Shown here one piece after another: positions 56,150 to 64,000 of a DNA stretch of 64,000 bases. Position 1 is the stretch's first letter; every line of letters begins with the position of its first letter. The position numbers were made by a program, and so were the translations under genes. The notes beneath the pieces were generated by a model, which saw only the letters and a program-made list of their open reading frames with translations, had not been told where the DNA came from and did not search any database. The stretch is from NCBI RefSeq assembly GCF_000244955.1, contig NZ_CM001439.1:2260628-2324627 (forward strand), read 5' to 3'. This DNA is from Saccharomonospora marina XMU15. GTDB lineage: Bacteria; Actinomycetota; Actinomycetes; Mycobacteriales; Pseudonocardiaceae.

Positions 56150-59100
56150 CTACTCCTCGGGATACAGCGCCACCTGCACCAGCTGCCTGCCGGATCTGCG
56201 GTCGACCAGTACGCCCCTGCCCGGTGGCTGCGAACTCGGCCGGACCCCGCCCAGCAGCGGGCCTTCCTCACGAGAGCCGTTCATCACGATGCCGGGTGTG
56301 GCCAGCTCCCTGAGCCGTCCGAGTACAGGGTCCGCACCGGTGCGGGCGGCGCCTCCGGTGCGGCGGGCGACCACCACGTGCAGGCCGACGTCCTTGGCCT
56401 GGGCGAGGTACTCCGACAGCGGGCGCAGCGGGTTGCTGGTGGAGGTGGCCACCAGGTCGTAATCGTCGACCACCACGAACAGTTCCGGCCCGGACCACCA
56501 GGAGCGTTCCTTCAACTGCTGCGGGGTGACGTCGGGGCCGGGCAGCCGCTTGGCCATCGACTGCGTGACCTCCTTGATCATGCCCTCCAGTTGATTGGCC
56601 GACGTCGCGTATCCGAGCAGCTGGTCACCCTCGACGAAGCCGAGCATGGTGCGCCGGTAGTCGATGAGGATCAGCACCGCTTCCTTCTTGGAGTAGCGCT
56701 CGGTGATGCCGCGCACGATCTGCCGCAACAGGTTCGTCTTGCCCGACTCGCCGTCGGCGTAGGCCAGGAAGTGCGGCTCGGCATCGAAGTCCAGATACAC
56801 CGGCGCCAGCTCGTCCTCGTTGACCCCGATCGGCACCAGCCTGCCGTCCCGATGCCTGTCGAGCGTGAGCAACTCCTTGCGTCGCAGCCGCCGTGGCAGC
56901 AGGCGCACTTTCGGTGCCGCACTGCCGTCCCAGTGTGATGCCGCCTCGCTGACCGCCTCAGCGAGTCCGGCACCGACGGTGGCAGGCTCGGCGGAGCCGT
57001 CGATACGCGGCAACGCCACGAGAAAGTGCAGCTTGTCCGCGGTCAGTCCGCGACCGGGGCGACCGTGCGGCACCCCCACGGCCGCGCGCCGATCGATCTC
57101 GGACTCGCTCGGGTCGCCCAGCCGCAGCTCGAACCGCGTGCCCAGCATGTCCTTGATGGCGGGCCGCAAGTCCGCCCAGCGGTTGGACGCGATGATCACG
57201 TGCACGCCGTAGGCCAGTCCCCGCGCCGCCAGGCTGGTGATCTGAGCTTCCAGGTCCTCGAAGTCGTCACGCAGCGCCCGCCAGCCGTCGACCACCAGGA
57301 ACGCGTCGCCGAACGGGTCCTGCTCGGCGGTGATCTCGCCTCGGCGCTTGCGGTTGCGGAAGTCGTTCATCGAGTCCACGCCCAGCGCGCCGAACCGGGC
57401 CTCCCGCTCGTTCACCAGCGTGACCAGCTCCGCCACCGTGCGGCGCACTTTCTCCTGCTCACGGCGAGTGGCCACCATGCCGACGTGGGGCAGTCCGTTC
57501 AGCGCCGCCAGCGTGCCACCACCGAGGTCGATGCAGTAGAACTGCGCCTCCTCCGGCGTGTGGGTCAACGCCATCGACATCACCAGCGTCCGCAACATCG
57601 TCGACTTGCCCGACTGCGGACCACCGATCACCGCCCCGTGCCCGGCACCACCGGAGAAATCCGCCCACAACGGGTCACGCCGCTGCTCGTAGGGCCGGTC
57701 CACGTTCCCCAACGGCACCTGCAACCGCCCGTTACCGAAGAACCCCACCGGCGAAAGGCCCCTGTCCTGCGTCGGGGACAGGTTCGGCAGCAAGGCGTCC
57801 AGCGTCGGCGACTCCGACAGCGGGGGCAGCCACACCTGGTGCGCAGGCGTGCCTTGGCCGTCCAACCGGTCAACGATCACGTCGAGCTCACTGCGCCGCG
57901 GGTCGGTGGGGTGCGGGTTCGACACGCACGCGGACCTGAACCGCACCATCGTGCCCGAGTCGAAACGCAGGTAGCCGAAACCGGGCTCTCTCGGCAGTTC
58001 GTAGGCCTCGGCGGTGCCGAGGACGGCCCGCGACTCCGCGGCGGAGAAGGTCCGCAGCCCGATCCGGTAGGACAGGTGCGAATCCAGGCCCCGCAGCTTG
58101 CCTTCCTCCAGCCGCTGCGACGCCAGCAGCAGGTGCATCCGCAGCGATCTGCCGAGCCTGCCGACCGCGACGAACGCGTCGACCAACTCCGGCTTGGCCG
58201 TGAGCAACTCGGAGAACTCGTCCACCACGATGAACAGCGCGGGAAGCGGATCGAGCCGCGCACCGGACTCGCGTGCCTGCTCGTACTCCCACACGCCCGC
58301 GAACCCGCCGGCGTCGCGCAGCAGCTCCTGCCGCCGAGTCAGCTCGCCGTTCAGCGCATCCATCATCCGGTCGACGAGCGCGAGGTCGTCGGCGAGGTTG
58401 GTGATCACGGCTGAGGTGTGCGGGGCGCGCTCCAGGCCCGCGAACGTCGCACCGCCCTTGAAGTCCACCAGGACGAAGTTCAGCGCAGCGGAGGAGTTGG
58501 TGGCCATCAATCCCACCACGAGCGTGCGCAGCAGCTCCGACTTGCCCGAACCGGTCGCCCCGATGCACAGCCCGTGCGGGCCCATCCCGCCCCGTGCGGC
58601 CTCCTTGATGTCGAGCTCGACCGGTCGGCCGGAGTCGTCCACCCCGAACGGCACCCGGTACCGCTGCTCGACGGGTTTGCTTCGCCATGCGCGCTGCACG
58701 TCGAACGCGAGGAGGTTGCGCGGCAGTCCCAGCAGTTCCAGCAGCGACGGATTGTCCAACGCGGGGTGCTGCCGCACCAGCGTTTCGGTGCGCAGTTCCG
58801 GCAGCCAGCCGTCGTCGGGCTCGGCGTCGTCGGTGGACCCGACGGAGTCGATCACCGCGTCGAGGTGGTTGCCTGCGCCGTCCACGTCGGGCCTCGCCAC
58901 GATGAACCGGCCACCTTCGTGCAGCCCGTACCCGGAGTGCTTGGGCAGGGTCGCGGCGACCTCGGGGTCGATCCGCGATTCGGTCGGGTCGCTGAGCCGC
59001 AGTTCCACCTTCCCCAGCAGCAACCGCTCCAGGTCTTCGGGAATCTCGCGCCAGCTTCGGGCGGTGACCAGCACGTGCAGCCCGAAGTGCAGCCCGTCGC

Positions 59101-60475
59101 TTGCGAGGTCGTGCACGGTGGAGGCCAACTCGGGCTCCCAGCGGGTGGCCTGTTCCCAGCCGTCGACGATCAGGAACACGTCGGCGTGCTCGCCCGGCGG
59201 CAGCGTCTGCTCGCCGCGCGCGGTGCGGAACGCGTCGGCGGAGGACAGCCGGTATTGCCGGAACAGTCGCTTGCGCTGCGCCAGCACGGTGTTGAGCCGT
59301 TCGAGCATCGCGCGTAGCGGTGCGGACTCCGAGGGATCGAGCACGGTGCGTACGTGTGGAAGCCCGGAAAGCCCGGTCAGCTGCCCGCCGGGGTCGACGC
59401 AGTAGAACTGCGCCTCCTTCGGGCTGTGGGTGAGCGAGAGCCCCACCACGAGGGTTTGCAGGAAGGTGGACTTGCCGGAGTGCAGCTGGCCGACCACCGC
59501 GATGTGCCCGCCCTGGCCGGTCAGGTCCAGTTGCACGATGCCCGCGTTGCCGAGGGGTTCCGCTGTGCGGCCCACCGGCGTCGTCAGCGGTGTCAGTGCC
59601 GACCGGGTCGGTTGCTCACCCGCGGGCGGCAGCACGTCGTCGAGCTTGACGGGTACCGGCTTGCCGCCGTGGTGCAACCCGACCGCGGCCAGCCTGGTCT
59701 TGGCGATGGTGAAGTCGCCCTTGAGCTGGTTGTGCCTGGTCGGGGTCTGCTTGCCCTGGCCGCTGACGTCCTGGAAGACGAAGCGGTACAGCTCGTCACC
59801 GGTGATCACGCCGTCGCGGTCGAGGTCGGCCAGCCCCGTCTCCAGTCCTTTGATCACCGAGGTGGTGAACACCGAACGATGCACGGGCCGCTCGAAGTAG
59901 CGGTGCTCACCCTCGAAGGCGTACTCCAGTTCGTCGGTGGCGGTGATGACGCAGGTGCCGCGCCCCGCGACCTGCTGTGCGAGCGGATCGCCGGTTCCGG
60001 CTGACTTCGGCACCATTCCCTTCGTGAACGCGCCGCTGTAGCAGCAGTCGAGCAGCACCAGCTTCGCGCCCGCCTGGCATTCGTCCAGCAGCGACTGCAC
60101 GAACGACCCTGCGATCGCTGTGGAGCGCGGCAGTGAAAGCCGGGTGTTGCACGCGGCGAAGAACAGCTGGCCGTTGTCGTTGCGCACACCGTGGCCGGAG
60201 ATGTAGAGCAGTACGAAATCGTCCGGCTTGCGCTCGGCGAACAGCAGTTCGATCTGTTCCTCGATCTCGCTCTTGGACCCGTCGATGATCTTGGTGGCCG
60301 TGTCGAAGTAGCCGATCGCCGGGTCGAGCAACAGTTCGCGCAGGTGTCGGGCGTCCTCGGCGGGCGCGCGCAGCTGGCGCAGCCGGACGTCGAGGTACTG
60401 GGAGTTGGCTATGAGCAGCGCGTGCCGCTCGCCGGAGCGGGTGTCACCGCGCTCGGCTGCGCTGCTGCTGGTCAT
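56150..60475 (-). CDS. Caspase fused to four EccC/FtsK-type ATPase domains (EACC1-associated)
   Basis: 1441 residues. N-terminal caspase (C14) domain at about 17-262: His95 in ISGHGVRND, Cys145 in LLDCCYSGAF and an EF-hand-like loop DLDRDGVITGDE (217-228). Four P-loop domains follow: GQLHSGKST (329-337), GATGSGKSE (639-647), GGPQSGKST (951-959) and ADGESGKTN (1240-1248), with Walker B VDGW (437-440), VDEF (751-754), VDGW (1062-1065) and VDDYD (1336-1340). The last three match EccC D1-D2-D3 of type VII secretion; the first is an extra D2-like copy. Only the second has the Walker B Glu. No transmembrane helix is seen, and EccB, EccD, EccE, Esx or mycosin genes are absent, so export is not implied. 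The ATG overlaps the EACC1 gene by 32 bp. Likely a conflict or stress-response effector (inference). Confidence 0.9.
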   Translation of the reverse strand: MTSSSAAERGDTRSGERHALLIANSQYLDVRLRQLRAPAEDARHLRELLLDPAIGYFDTATKIIDGSKSEIEEQIELLFAERKPDDFVLLYISGHGVRNDNGQLFFAACNTRLSLPRSTAIAGSFVQSLLDECQAGAKLVLLDCCYSGAFTKGMVPKSAGTGDPLAQQVAGRGTCVITATDELEYAFEGEHRYFERPVHRSVFTTSVIKGLETGLADLDRDGVITGDELYRFVFQDVSGQGKQTPTRHNQLKGDFTIAKTRLAAVGLHHGGKPVPVKLDDVLPPAGEQPTRSALTPLTTPVGRTAEPLGNAGIVQLDLTGQGGHIAVVGQLHSGKSTFLQTLVVGLSLTHSPKEAQFYCVDPGGQLTGLSGLPHVRTVLDPSESAPLRAMLERLNTVLAQRKRLFRQYRLSSADAFRTARGEQTLPPGEHADVFLIVDGWEQATRWEPELASTVHDLASDGLHFGLHVLVTARSWREIPEDLERLLLGKVELRLSDPTESRIDPEVAATLPKHSGYGLHEGGRFIVARPDVDGAGNHLDAVIDSVGSTDDAEPDDGWLPELRTETLVRQHPALDNPSLLELLGLPRNLLAFDVQRAWRSKPVEQRYRVPFGVDDSGRPVELDIKEAARGGMGPHGLCIGATGSGKSELLRTLVVGLMATNSSAALNFVLVDFKGGATFAGLERAPHTSAVITNLADDLALVDRMMDALNGELTRRQELLRDAGGFAGVWEYEQARESGARLDPLPALFIVVDEFSELLTAKPELVDAFVAVGRLGRSLRMHLLLASQRLEEGKLRGLDSHLSYRIGLRTFSAAESRAVLGTAEAYELPREPGFGYLRFDSGTMVRFRSACVSNPHPTDPRRSELDVIVDRLDGQGTPAHQVWLPPLSESPTLDALLPNLSPTQDRGLSPVGFFGNGRLQVPLGNVDRPYEQRRDPLWADFSGGAGHGAVIGGPQSGKSTMLRTLVMSMALTHTPEEAQFYCIDLGGGTLAALNGLPHVGMVATRREQEKVRRTVAELVTLVNEREARFGALGVDSMNDFRNRKRRGEITAEQDPFGDAFLVVDGWRALRDDFEDLEAQITSLAARGLAYGVHVIIASNRWADLRPAIKDMLGTRFELRLGDPSESEIDRRAAVGVPHGRPGRGLTADKLHFLVALPRIDGSAEPATVGAGLAEAVSEAASHWDGSAAPKVRLLPRRLRRKELLTLDRHRDGRLVPIGVNEDELAPVYLDFDAEPHFLAYADGESGKTNLLRQIVRGITERYSKKEAVLILIDYRRTMLGFVEGDQLLGYATSANQLEGMIKEVTQSMAKRLPGPDVTPQQLKERSWWSGPELFVVVDDYDLVATSTSNPLRPLSEYLAQAKDVGLHVVVARRTGGAARTGADPVLGRLRELATPGIVMNGSREEGPLLGGVRPSSQPPGRGVLVDRRSGRQLVQVALYPEE

Positions 60476-60836
60476 CGTCGGCCTCGGCGAGGAGCGTGTT
60501 CAGCAGCTCCAACTGGTCGCGCTGGGACTGCCCGGTGAGGGTGATGTCGGTGTCGCCACGCCGTACAGTGACCGACCTGCCCGCGTGCCGCTTGAGGTAC
60601 TCACCGATCAGCCGCGTGACGGCCGCCACCGTGCTCGCGGAGAGCACGCCGGTGAGGACGAGTTCGCCGACACCGACCGCGCCGCCCGACTTCGCGCCCT
60701 CGGGGACGGCCGCACGCGGCCGGCGCACACTCGGCACGCCGGATACGGTCAGGTCGTGGGCGAGCCGCACGGTGTGCTGCTCGACGGTGGACGGCGGCTC
60801 GTCGGTCGAGGCCAGCCGCAACAGCAGATCCGGCAC
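60444..60836 (-). CDS. EACC1-like effector-associated constant component
   Basis: 130-residue protein with the pattern of effector-associated constant component 1 (EACC1). It has an N-terminal strand LLLRLAS, a hydrophobic helix GELVLTGVLSASTVAAVTRLI (core VLTGVLSASTVAAV), the strand-turn-strand RSVTVRRGDTDITLTGQS and a final helix QRDQLELLNTLLAEAD. EACC1 proteins occur next to caspase or trypsin effectors in predicted NTP-dependent conflict systems. GTG at 60836 follows GGGGG by 4 bp. The end overlaps the caspase-ATPase start by 32 bp, so the two are co-translated. Binding to the caspase is inferred. Confidence 0.78.
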   Translation of the reverse strand: MPDLLLRLASTDEPPSTVEQHTVRLAHDLTVSGVPSVRRPRAAVPEGAKSGGAVGVGELVLTGVLSASTVAAVTRLIGEYLKRHAGRSVTVRRGDTDITLTGQSQRDQLELLNTLLAEADDDQQQRSRAR

Positions 60837-60929
60837 GATACCCCCAGTGCGACAACGCTCACGGACTGTCTTGCGACTGTATACCAGCGGCGACGGTTGT
60901 CCGGGCGGTCACGATAATGTCGCTTCGGG

Positions 60930-61494
60930 ATGGCGGGTGAGAGTCGCGACCTCGTCACCGGCGCTGTCTGCGGCCTGCACGGCCTGCTGCCGGATCTGGA
61001 ACAGCTCTACGTGGACTCGCAGGTGTATCGGCGATGTCCTTCGCCGAGACCCGCACGGCCGCGGAACCGGCAGCCAGGCTCACTGACGCGGGCTACGAGG
61101 CGCACCCGGTATCCGTCGAACAGGGGTGCTCGGCGTGCTGCGCAACGGTCCCGGCCCCGTGGTGTTGGCTGCGGGCCGACATCGACGCGCTGCCGGTCGA
61201 GGAACGCACCGGTTTCGACGCGCCAGCACCGCGCGGGCGATCGCAGCGGGCGGCAAGTGCCCGTGCTGCACGCGGCGGGCGTACCCTCGGTGTTCTGGTT
61301 GGTCGGCGGGTCGGCCGAGCGCATGGTGCTCGACGCGATGGCGCAGGGTCGGTTCGAGTCCGGCGTGCCCTCGAACCATTCCGCGACGTTCACGCCCGTG
61401 CCACACCCGATGCCGAGTGCCGGTGTGGAAGCGCTCGTGGTGGCCACCGGGCCTGGCTGCCGGGACCGGGTATCGCCTCAACGTCGATGGTGGC
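60930..61494 (+). pseudogene. Decayed M20 amidohydrolase (hippurate-hydrolase type)
   Basis: Fragments in three frames rebuild an M20D amidohydrolase: LLPDLEQLYVD (frame of 60930), SFAETRTAAEPAARLTDAGYEA (frame of 61034), VLGVLRNGPGPVV (frame of 61126), LRADIDALPVEERTGFDA (frame of 61034 again), then VPSVFWLVGGSAE, VPSNHSATFTPVPHP and GVEALVVAT in the frame of 60930. At least four shifts and a deletion of roughly 200 central residues, including most metal ligands, make it non-functional. Intact relatives are about 400 residues. Confidence 0.75.
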
Positions 61495-61519
61495 AGCATG
61501 GACCCTTGGAGGTGGGCCG

Positions 61520-61837
61520 GTGAACGAGCACGACAAGCACGCGGCCGCGGTGCTGATCACCGAGGCGGCGCCGTCCCACGACGACCAGCTTGCCGCCCGC
61601 AAACGCAAGTACGCGCTGATGATGGGTATGCGGTTCCCCTTCCTCATCCTCGCGGGCGTCTTCTACCAGACGTGGTGGCTGGCACTGGCGTTGATCGTGT
61701 TGTCGGTGCCGCTGCCATGGATCGCGGTGCTGGTAGCCAACGACCGTCCGCCGCGCCGGTCGGAGAACGTGAGCCGCTACCGGCGCCACGGCAAGGCGAT
61801 CGAGGGCAAACCCCACCGCGTCATCGAGTCCGAGTAG
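61520..61837 (+). CDS. DUF3099 membrane protein
   Basis: 105-residue protein of the actinobacterial DUF3099 family: LITEAAPSHDDQLAARKRKY, then two close hydrophobic helices (MRFPFLILAGVFY and WLALALIVLSVPLPWIAVLVAN), and a basic tail. GTG at 61520 lies 6 bp after GGAGGTG. Function unknown. Confidence 0.82.
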   Translation: MNEHDKHAAAVLITEAAPSHDDQLAARKRKYALMMGMRFPFLILAGVFYQTWWLALALIVLSVPLPWIAVLVANDRPPRRSENVSRYRRHGKAIEGKPHRVIESE

Positions 61838-61886
61838 CGACCGTCCGCGCCAGGCGCGCCGAGTCCCGGCGGCCACGCGGGCGGTG

Positions 61887-62810
61887 TCAGCGCGCCAGTT
61901 CCACCGCCACCCGTGCGCCTAGTTCGGCGTTGGCCAGTACCAGCGCCTCGTTCGCCGCCAGGCTCGCGCCGCCGCTGGCGGCGTGGAAGTGTTCCAGCAT
62001 CGCGGGGGTGACGTCCCCGCCGCGTACCCCGCCACCGGCCAGCAGTCGCAGCCCTTCGGCGAGCAGCCGGTCGTGCAGCTCCCGGTCCAGCTCGAACTCC
62101 GCAGGCACGGGGTTGGCCAGCAGCACCCCGGAGTCGCTGAACCTGCCGTGCGCGGCCACCACCCGAGCCACCTGCGCAGGCTCGTCCACCCGGTGCGGCA
62201 CCGGCAGGCCGGAGGAGCGCAGGTAGAAGGCGGGGAAGTCGTCGGTCCGGTAGCCCAGCACCGGCACCGAACGGCTCTCCAGCACTTCCAGGGTCGCCGC
62301 GATGTCGAGGATCGACTTCATACCCGAGCACACCAGCAGCACCGGGGTGCTCGCGAGCACGCCGAGGTCGGCCGAGACGTCCCAGCTGACCGGCGTGCCC
62401 GGCAGCGGGTGGTGCACGCCGCCGACGCCACCGGTGGCGAACACGCCGATGCCCGCGGCCTCGGCGAGCACCGCCGTGCTCGCCACCGTGGTGGCTCCGC
62501 AGCCGCCCCGGGCCAGCGCGGGCCCGAGGTCACGCAGCGAGAGTTTTGCCAGGTCCTCGGTGCACACCCGTTCCAGCTGGGGCGCGGCCAACCCCACCAG
62601 CGCCTGCCCGTCCAGTACGGCCACCGTGGCGGGAACGGCGCCTGCCGCGCGCACGGTGTCCTCGATGCGAGCGGCCACCCTGAGGTTGTGCTGCTGCGGC
62701 AGGCCGTGCGCCAGCAGGGTGCTCTCGAGTGCTACGACGGGGCGGCGGTCGGCGAGCGCGTCGGCGACCTCGGCCGACATCGCGAGGTCGGCCGCGGGAA
62801 GGCTGGTCAC
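61887..62810 (-). CDS. psuG: Pseudouridine-5'-phosphate glycosidase
   Basis: 307-residue PsuG cleaving the C-C bond of pseudouridine 5'-phosphate to uracil and ribose 5-phosphate. Family motifs: VVALESTLLAHGLPQQHN, KLSLRDLGPALARGGCGATTVA, FATGGVGGVHH, the catalytic-lysine region VCSGMKSILDI and FHAASGGASLAANEAL. GTG at 62810 is preceded by AGGA 8 bp upstream. The open frame runs on further but without coding character. The usual partner kinase PsuK is not next to it. Confidence 0.88.
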   Translation of the reverse strand: MTSLPAADLAMSAEVADALADRRPVVALESTLLAHGLPQQHNLRVAARIEDTVRAAGAVPATVAVLDGQALVGLAAPQLERVCTEDLAKLSLRDLGPALARGGCGATTVASTAVLAEAAGIGVFATGGVGGVHHPLPGTPVSWDVSADLGVLASTPVLLVCSGMKSILDIAATLEVLESRSVPVLGYRTDDFPAFYLRSSGLPVPHRVDEPAQVARVVAAHGRFSDSGVLLANPVPAEFELDRELHDRLLAEGLRLLAGGGVRGGDVTPAMLEHFHAASGGASLAANEALVLANAELGARVAVELAR

Positions 62811-62864
62811 GACAGAATCCTCGCCTATGCGACGGGTCGAGCGCGATGGGGCATCATTGGGTAC

Positions 62865-63110
62865 GTGAGTACGCAGACGTTGCCTGAAGTCGACACCCGG
62901 CCAGAGGGTACCGAGACCACCGACGACGACGCGCCGAAGATGTTCCACTACGTGCGTAAGAACAAGATCGCCGAAAGCGCGGTCATGGGCACGCACGTGG
63001 TGGCGTTGTGTGGCGAGGTCTTCCCGGTGACCAAGTCCCCGAAGCCGGGCTCCCCCGTGTGCCCTGACTGCAAGCGGATCTACGAGAACCTGCCGCCCGG
63101 AGGCGAGTAG
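62865..63110 (+). CDS. DUF3039 zinc-ribbon-like protein
   Basis: 81-residue conserved actinobacterial protein. FHYVRKNKIAESAVMG, HVVALCGEVF and PVCPDCKRIYENLP give one His and three Cys that could bind zinc. The GTG at 62865 has no ribosome site and is probably leaderless. Divergent from psuG and overlapping the convergent YihY gene by 31 bp. Function unknown. Confidence 0.82.
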   Translation: MSTQTLPEVDTRPEGTETTDDDAPKMFHYVRKNKIAESAVMGTHVVALCGEVFPVTKSPKPGSPVCPDCKRIYENLPPGGE

Positions 63111-64000
63111 TCGGTCTCGTCCTGCGGTTCGGGTCGCCGTCGCTGCCACGACGGCTGCTCGCCCGCTGAGCGGTCCGGCTCGCCGGACCGCTCGGGTTGG
63201 CGGTCCTCGCCATGGTCCTCCTCGCCACCGCCGCGGTCACCGCCGTCACCGTGGTTACCGCCGTCGATGGGCTCGGTGGGCTCGGTGCCGGCTTCGTCGC
63301 TGCTGCCGTCGTCGGGCCTGCGTTGCCTGCGTAGCGGCATCGTGGTGCGTTGCCACAGGCCGCCTTCACCATCCTCGGTGCGCAGCCGCTCGTTGGCCCT
63401 GACCATCTCCAGTCGCCGCCACTTGCGCCGCTGCCTGCGGGTCATCCGTGCGGGCCACAGTTCCTGGATGGCGCTGTTGAAGTACGCCCCTGCCACGATC
63501 GCCAGCCCGATGAAGAACGTGAACAGCAGGAACGCGATGGGTGTGGCCAGCGCGCCGTAGGTGTAGCCGGTGGTGGTGATCCAGCTGATGTAGAAGCGCA
63601 GGCCGACACTGGAAAGCAGGAAGATCACCATCGCGAGGCCCGCGCCGGGCAGTCCCCGGTGCCACGGCAGTTTGCGTGGCAACGCCACCTTGTACAGGGT
63701 CGCCAGCGCGAGCACCAGCAGCACCCCAACGGTCGGGTAGTACAGCGCACCGACCCACGAGGCGATCATGGGCTGCCAGTCGGCGGGGAAGAATTCCGGC
63801 AGCAGATTGGGGCCGATCGCGATGATCGGCAGGCCGATCACCAACAGCACCAGGCTCGCCAGGTAGAGCAGCAGCGCGAAGATCCGCTGCCAGACCTCGT
63901 TGCGTACGCCGTACTGGTCGTGTGCCACCGTGATCGCGTCCACGAACGACGACATCGCCGACGAGCCCGCCCACAGCGAGATCAGGAAGCCGACGGAGAC
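63080..64000 (-). CDS. YihY/BrkB-family membrane protein (5' end beyond window)
   Basis: At least 306 residues of a YihY/virulence-factor BrkB-type inner-membrane protein. GFLISLWAGSSAMSSFVDAI (part: SLWAGSSAMSS) and FNSAIQELW are family hallmarks, with several long hydrophobic helices. The final 110 residues are hydrophilic, rich in Asp, Gly and Arg, probably an unstructured cytoplasmic tail. The frame is open to the right edge, so an ATG at 63955 is internal. Substrate unknown. Confidence 0.82.
   Translation of the reverse strand, partial: VSVGFLISLWAGSSAMSSFVDAITVAHDQYGVRNEVWQRIFALLLYLASLVLLVIGLPIIAIGPNLLPEFFPADWQPMIASWVGALYYPTVGVLLVLALATLYKVALPRKLPWHRGLPGAGLAMVIFLLSSVGLRFYISWITTTGYTYGALATPIAFLLFTFFIGLAIVAGAYFNSAIQELWPARMTRRQRRKWRRLEMVRANERLRTEDGEGGLWQRTTMPLRRQRRPDDGSSDEAGTEPTEPIDGGNHGDGGDRGGGEEDHGEDRQPERSGEPDRSAGEQPSWQRRRPEPQDETDYSPPGGRFS

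Noticed and set aside
56150-60475. A type VII secretion locus
   Set aside because: Only EccC-like ATPase domains are present. There is no membrane segment, EccB, EccD, EccE, mycosin, Esx or PE/PPE gene, so secretion is not supported.

Overview
The window is about 70% GC and almost fully coding, with many GTG starts, many apparently leaderless genes, a conservon (CvnA-D), F420-dependent oxidoreductases and a KstR-type sterol regulon. This points to a mycolic-acid-free actinomycete of the Pseudonocardiaceae type (Amycolatopsis/Saccharomonospora/Prauserella-like). That assignment is inferred from gene content, not from a search.

Layout. 1-9994: a succinate-semialdehyde dehydrogenase cut by the left edge, a TetR regulator divergent from an acyl-CoA dehydrogenase/alpha-methylacyl-CoA racemase pair, small membrane and cell-wall genes, and a tight polyamine operon (ornithine/lysine decarboxylase, AdoMet decarboxylase, spermidine synthase). 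9995-11130 has no convincing gene. 11131-16199: a four-gene conservon whose sensor kinase carries a duplicated C-terminal module. 16322-22320: a VOC protein, the fused isobutyryl-CoA mutase IcmF and two F420-dependent enzymes.

22376-48680 is a sterol catabolic island. It holds kstR/fadE34, a lipC-like esterase beside a frameshifted wax-ester synthase, kstD-kshA-small Cys protein-kshB-hsd4B, hsaA-hsaD-hsaC-hsaB, cyp125, a double-DUF35 protein with ltp4-ltp3, echA19 and fadD19. Nine sites fit the KstR consensus (AAC-N2-GTT core), and several overlap the -10 box of a leaderless promoter. Together the genes cover side-chain activation (CYP125, FadD19), side-chain beta-oxidation and retro-aldol cleavage (FadE34, EchA19, Hsd4B, Ltp3/4) and ring A/B opening (KstD, KshAB, HsaABCD). 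FadD19 with Ltp3/Ltp4 suggests use of C24-branched phytosterols. Two intergenic arrays, each of four 21-bp units of the same family, flank part of the island.

48661-54628: housekeeping genes (amino-acid permease, lipoprotein, class I fumarase, SigB-like sigma factor, D-aminoacyl-tRNA deacylase).

The most unusual locus is 56150-60836. A small EACC1-like protein overlaps the gene for a 1441-residue protein made of an N-terminal caspase domain with an EF-hand-like loop, followed by four P-loop ATPase domains arranged like the type VII secretion motor EccC with an extra copy of its second domain. It has no membrane anchor, and no other type VII secretion gene is present. A methyltransferase and dtd lie directly downstream on the same strand. 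The window ends with a decayed M20 amidohydrolase, DUF3099, PsuG, DUF3039 and a YihY/BrkB-type membrane protein cut by the right edge.
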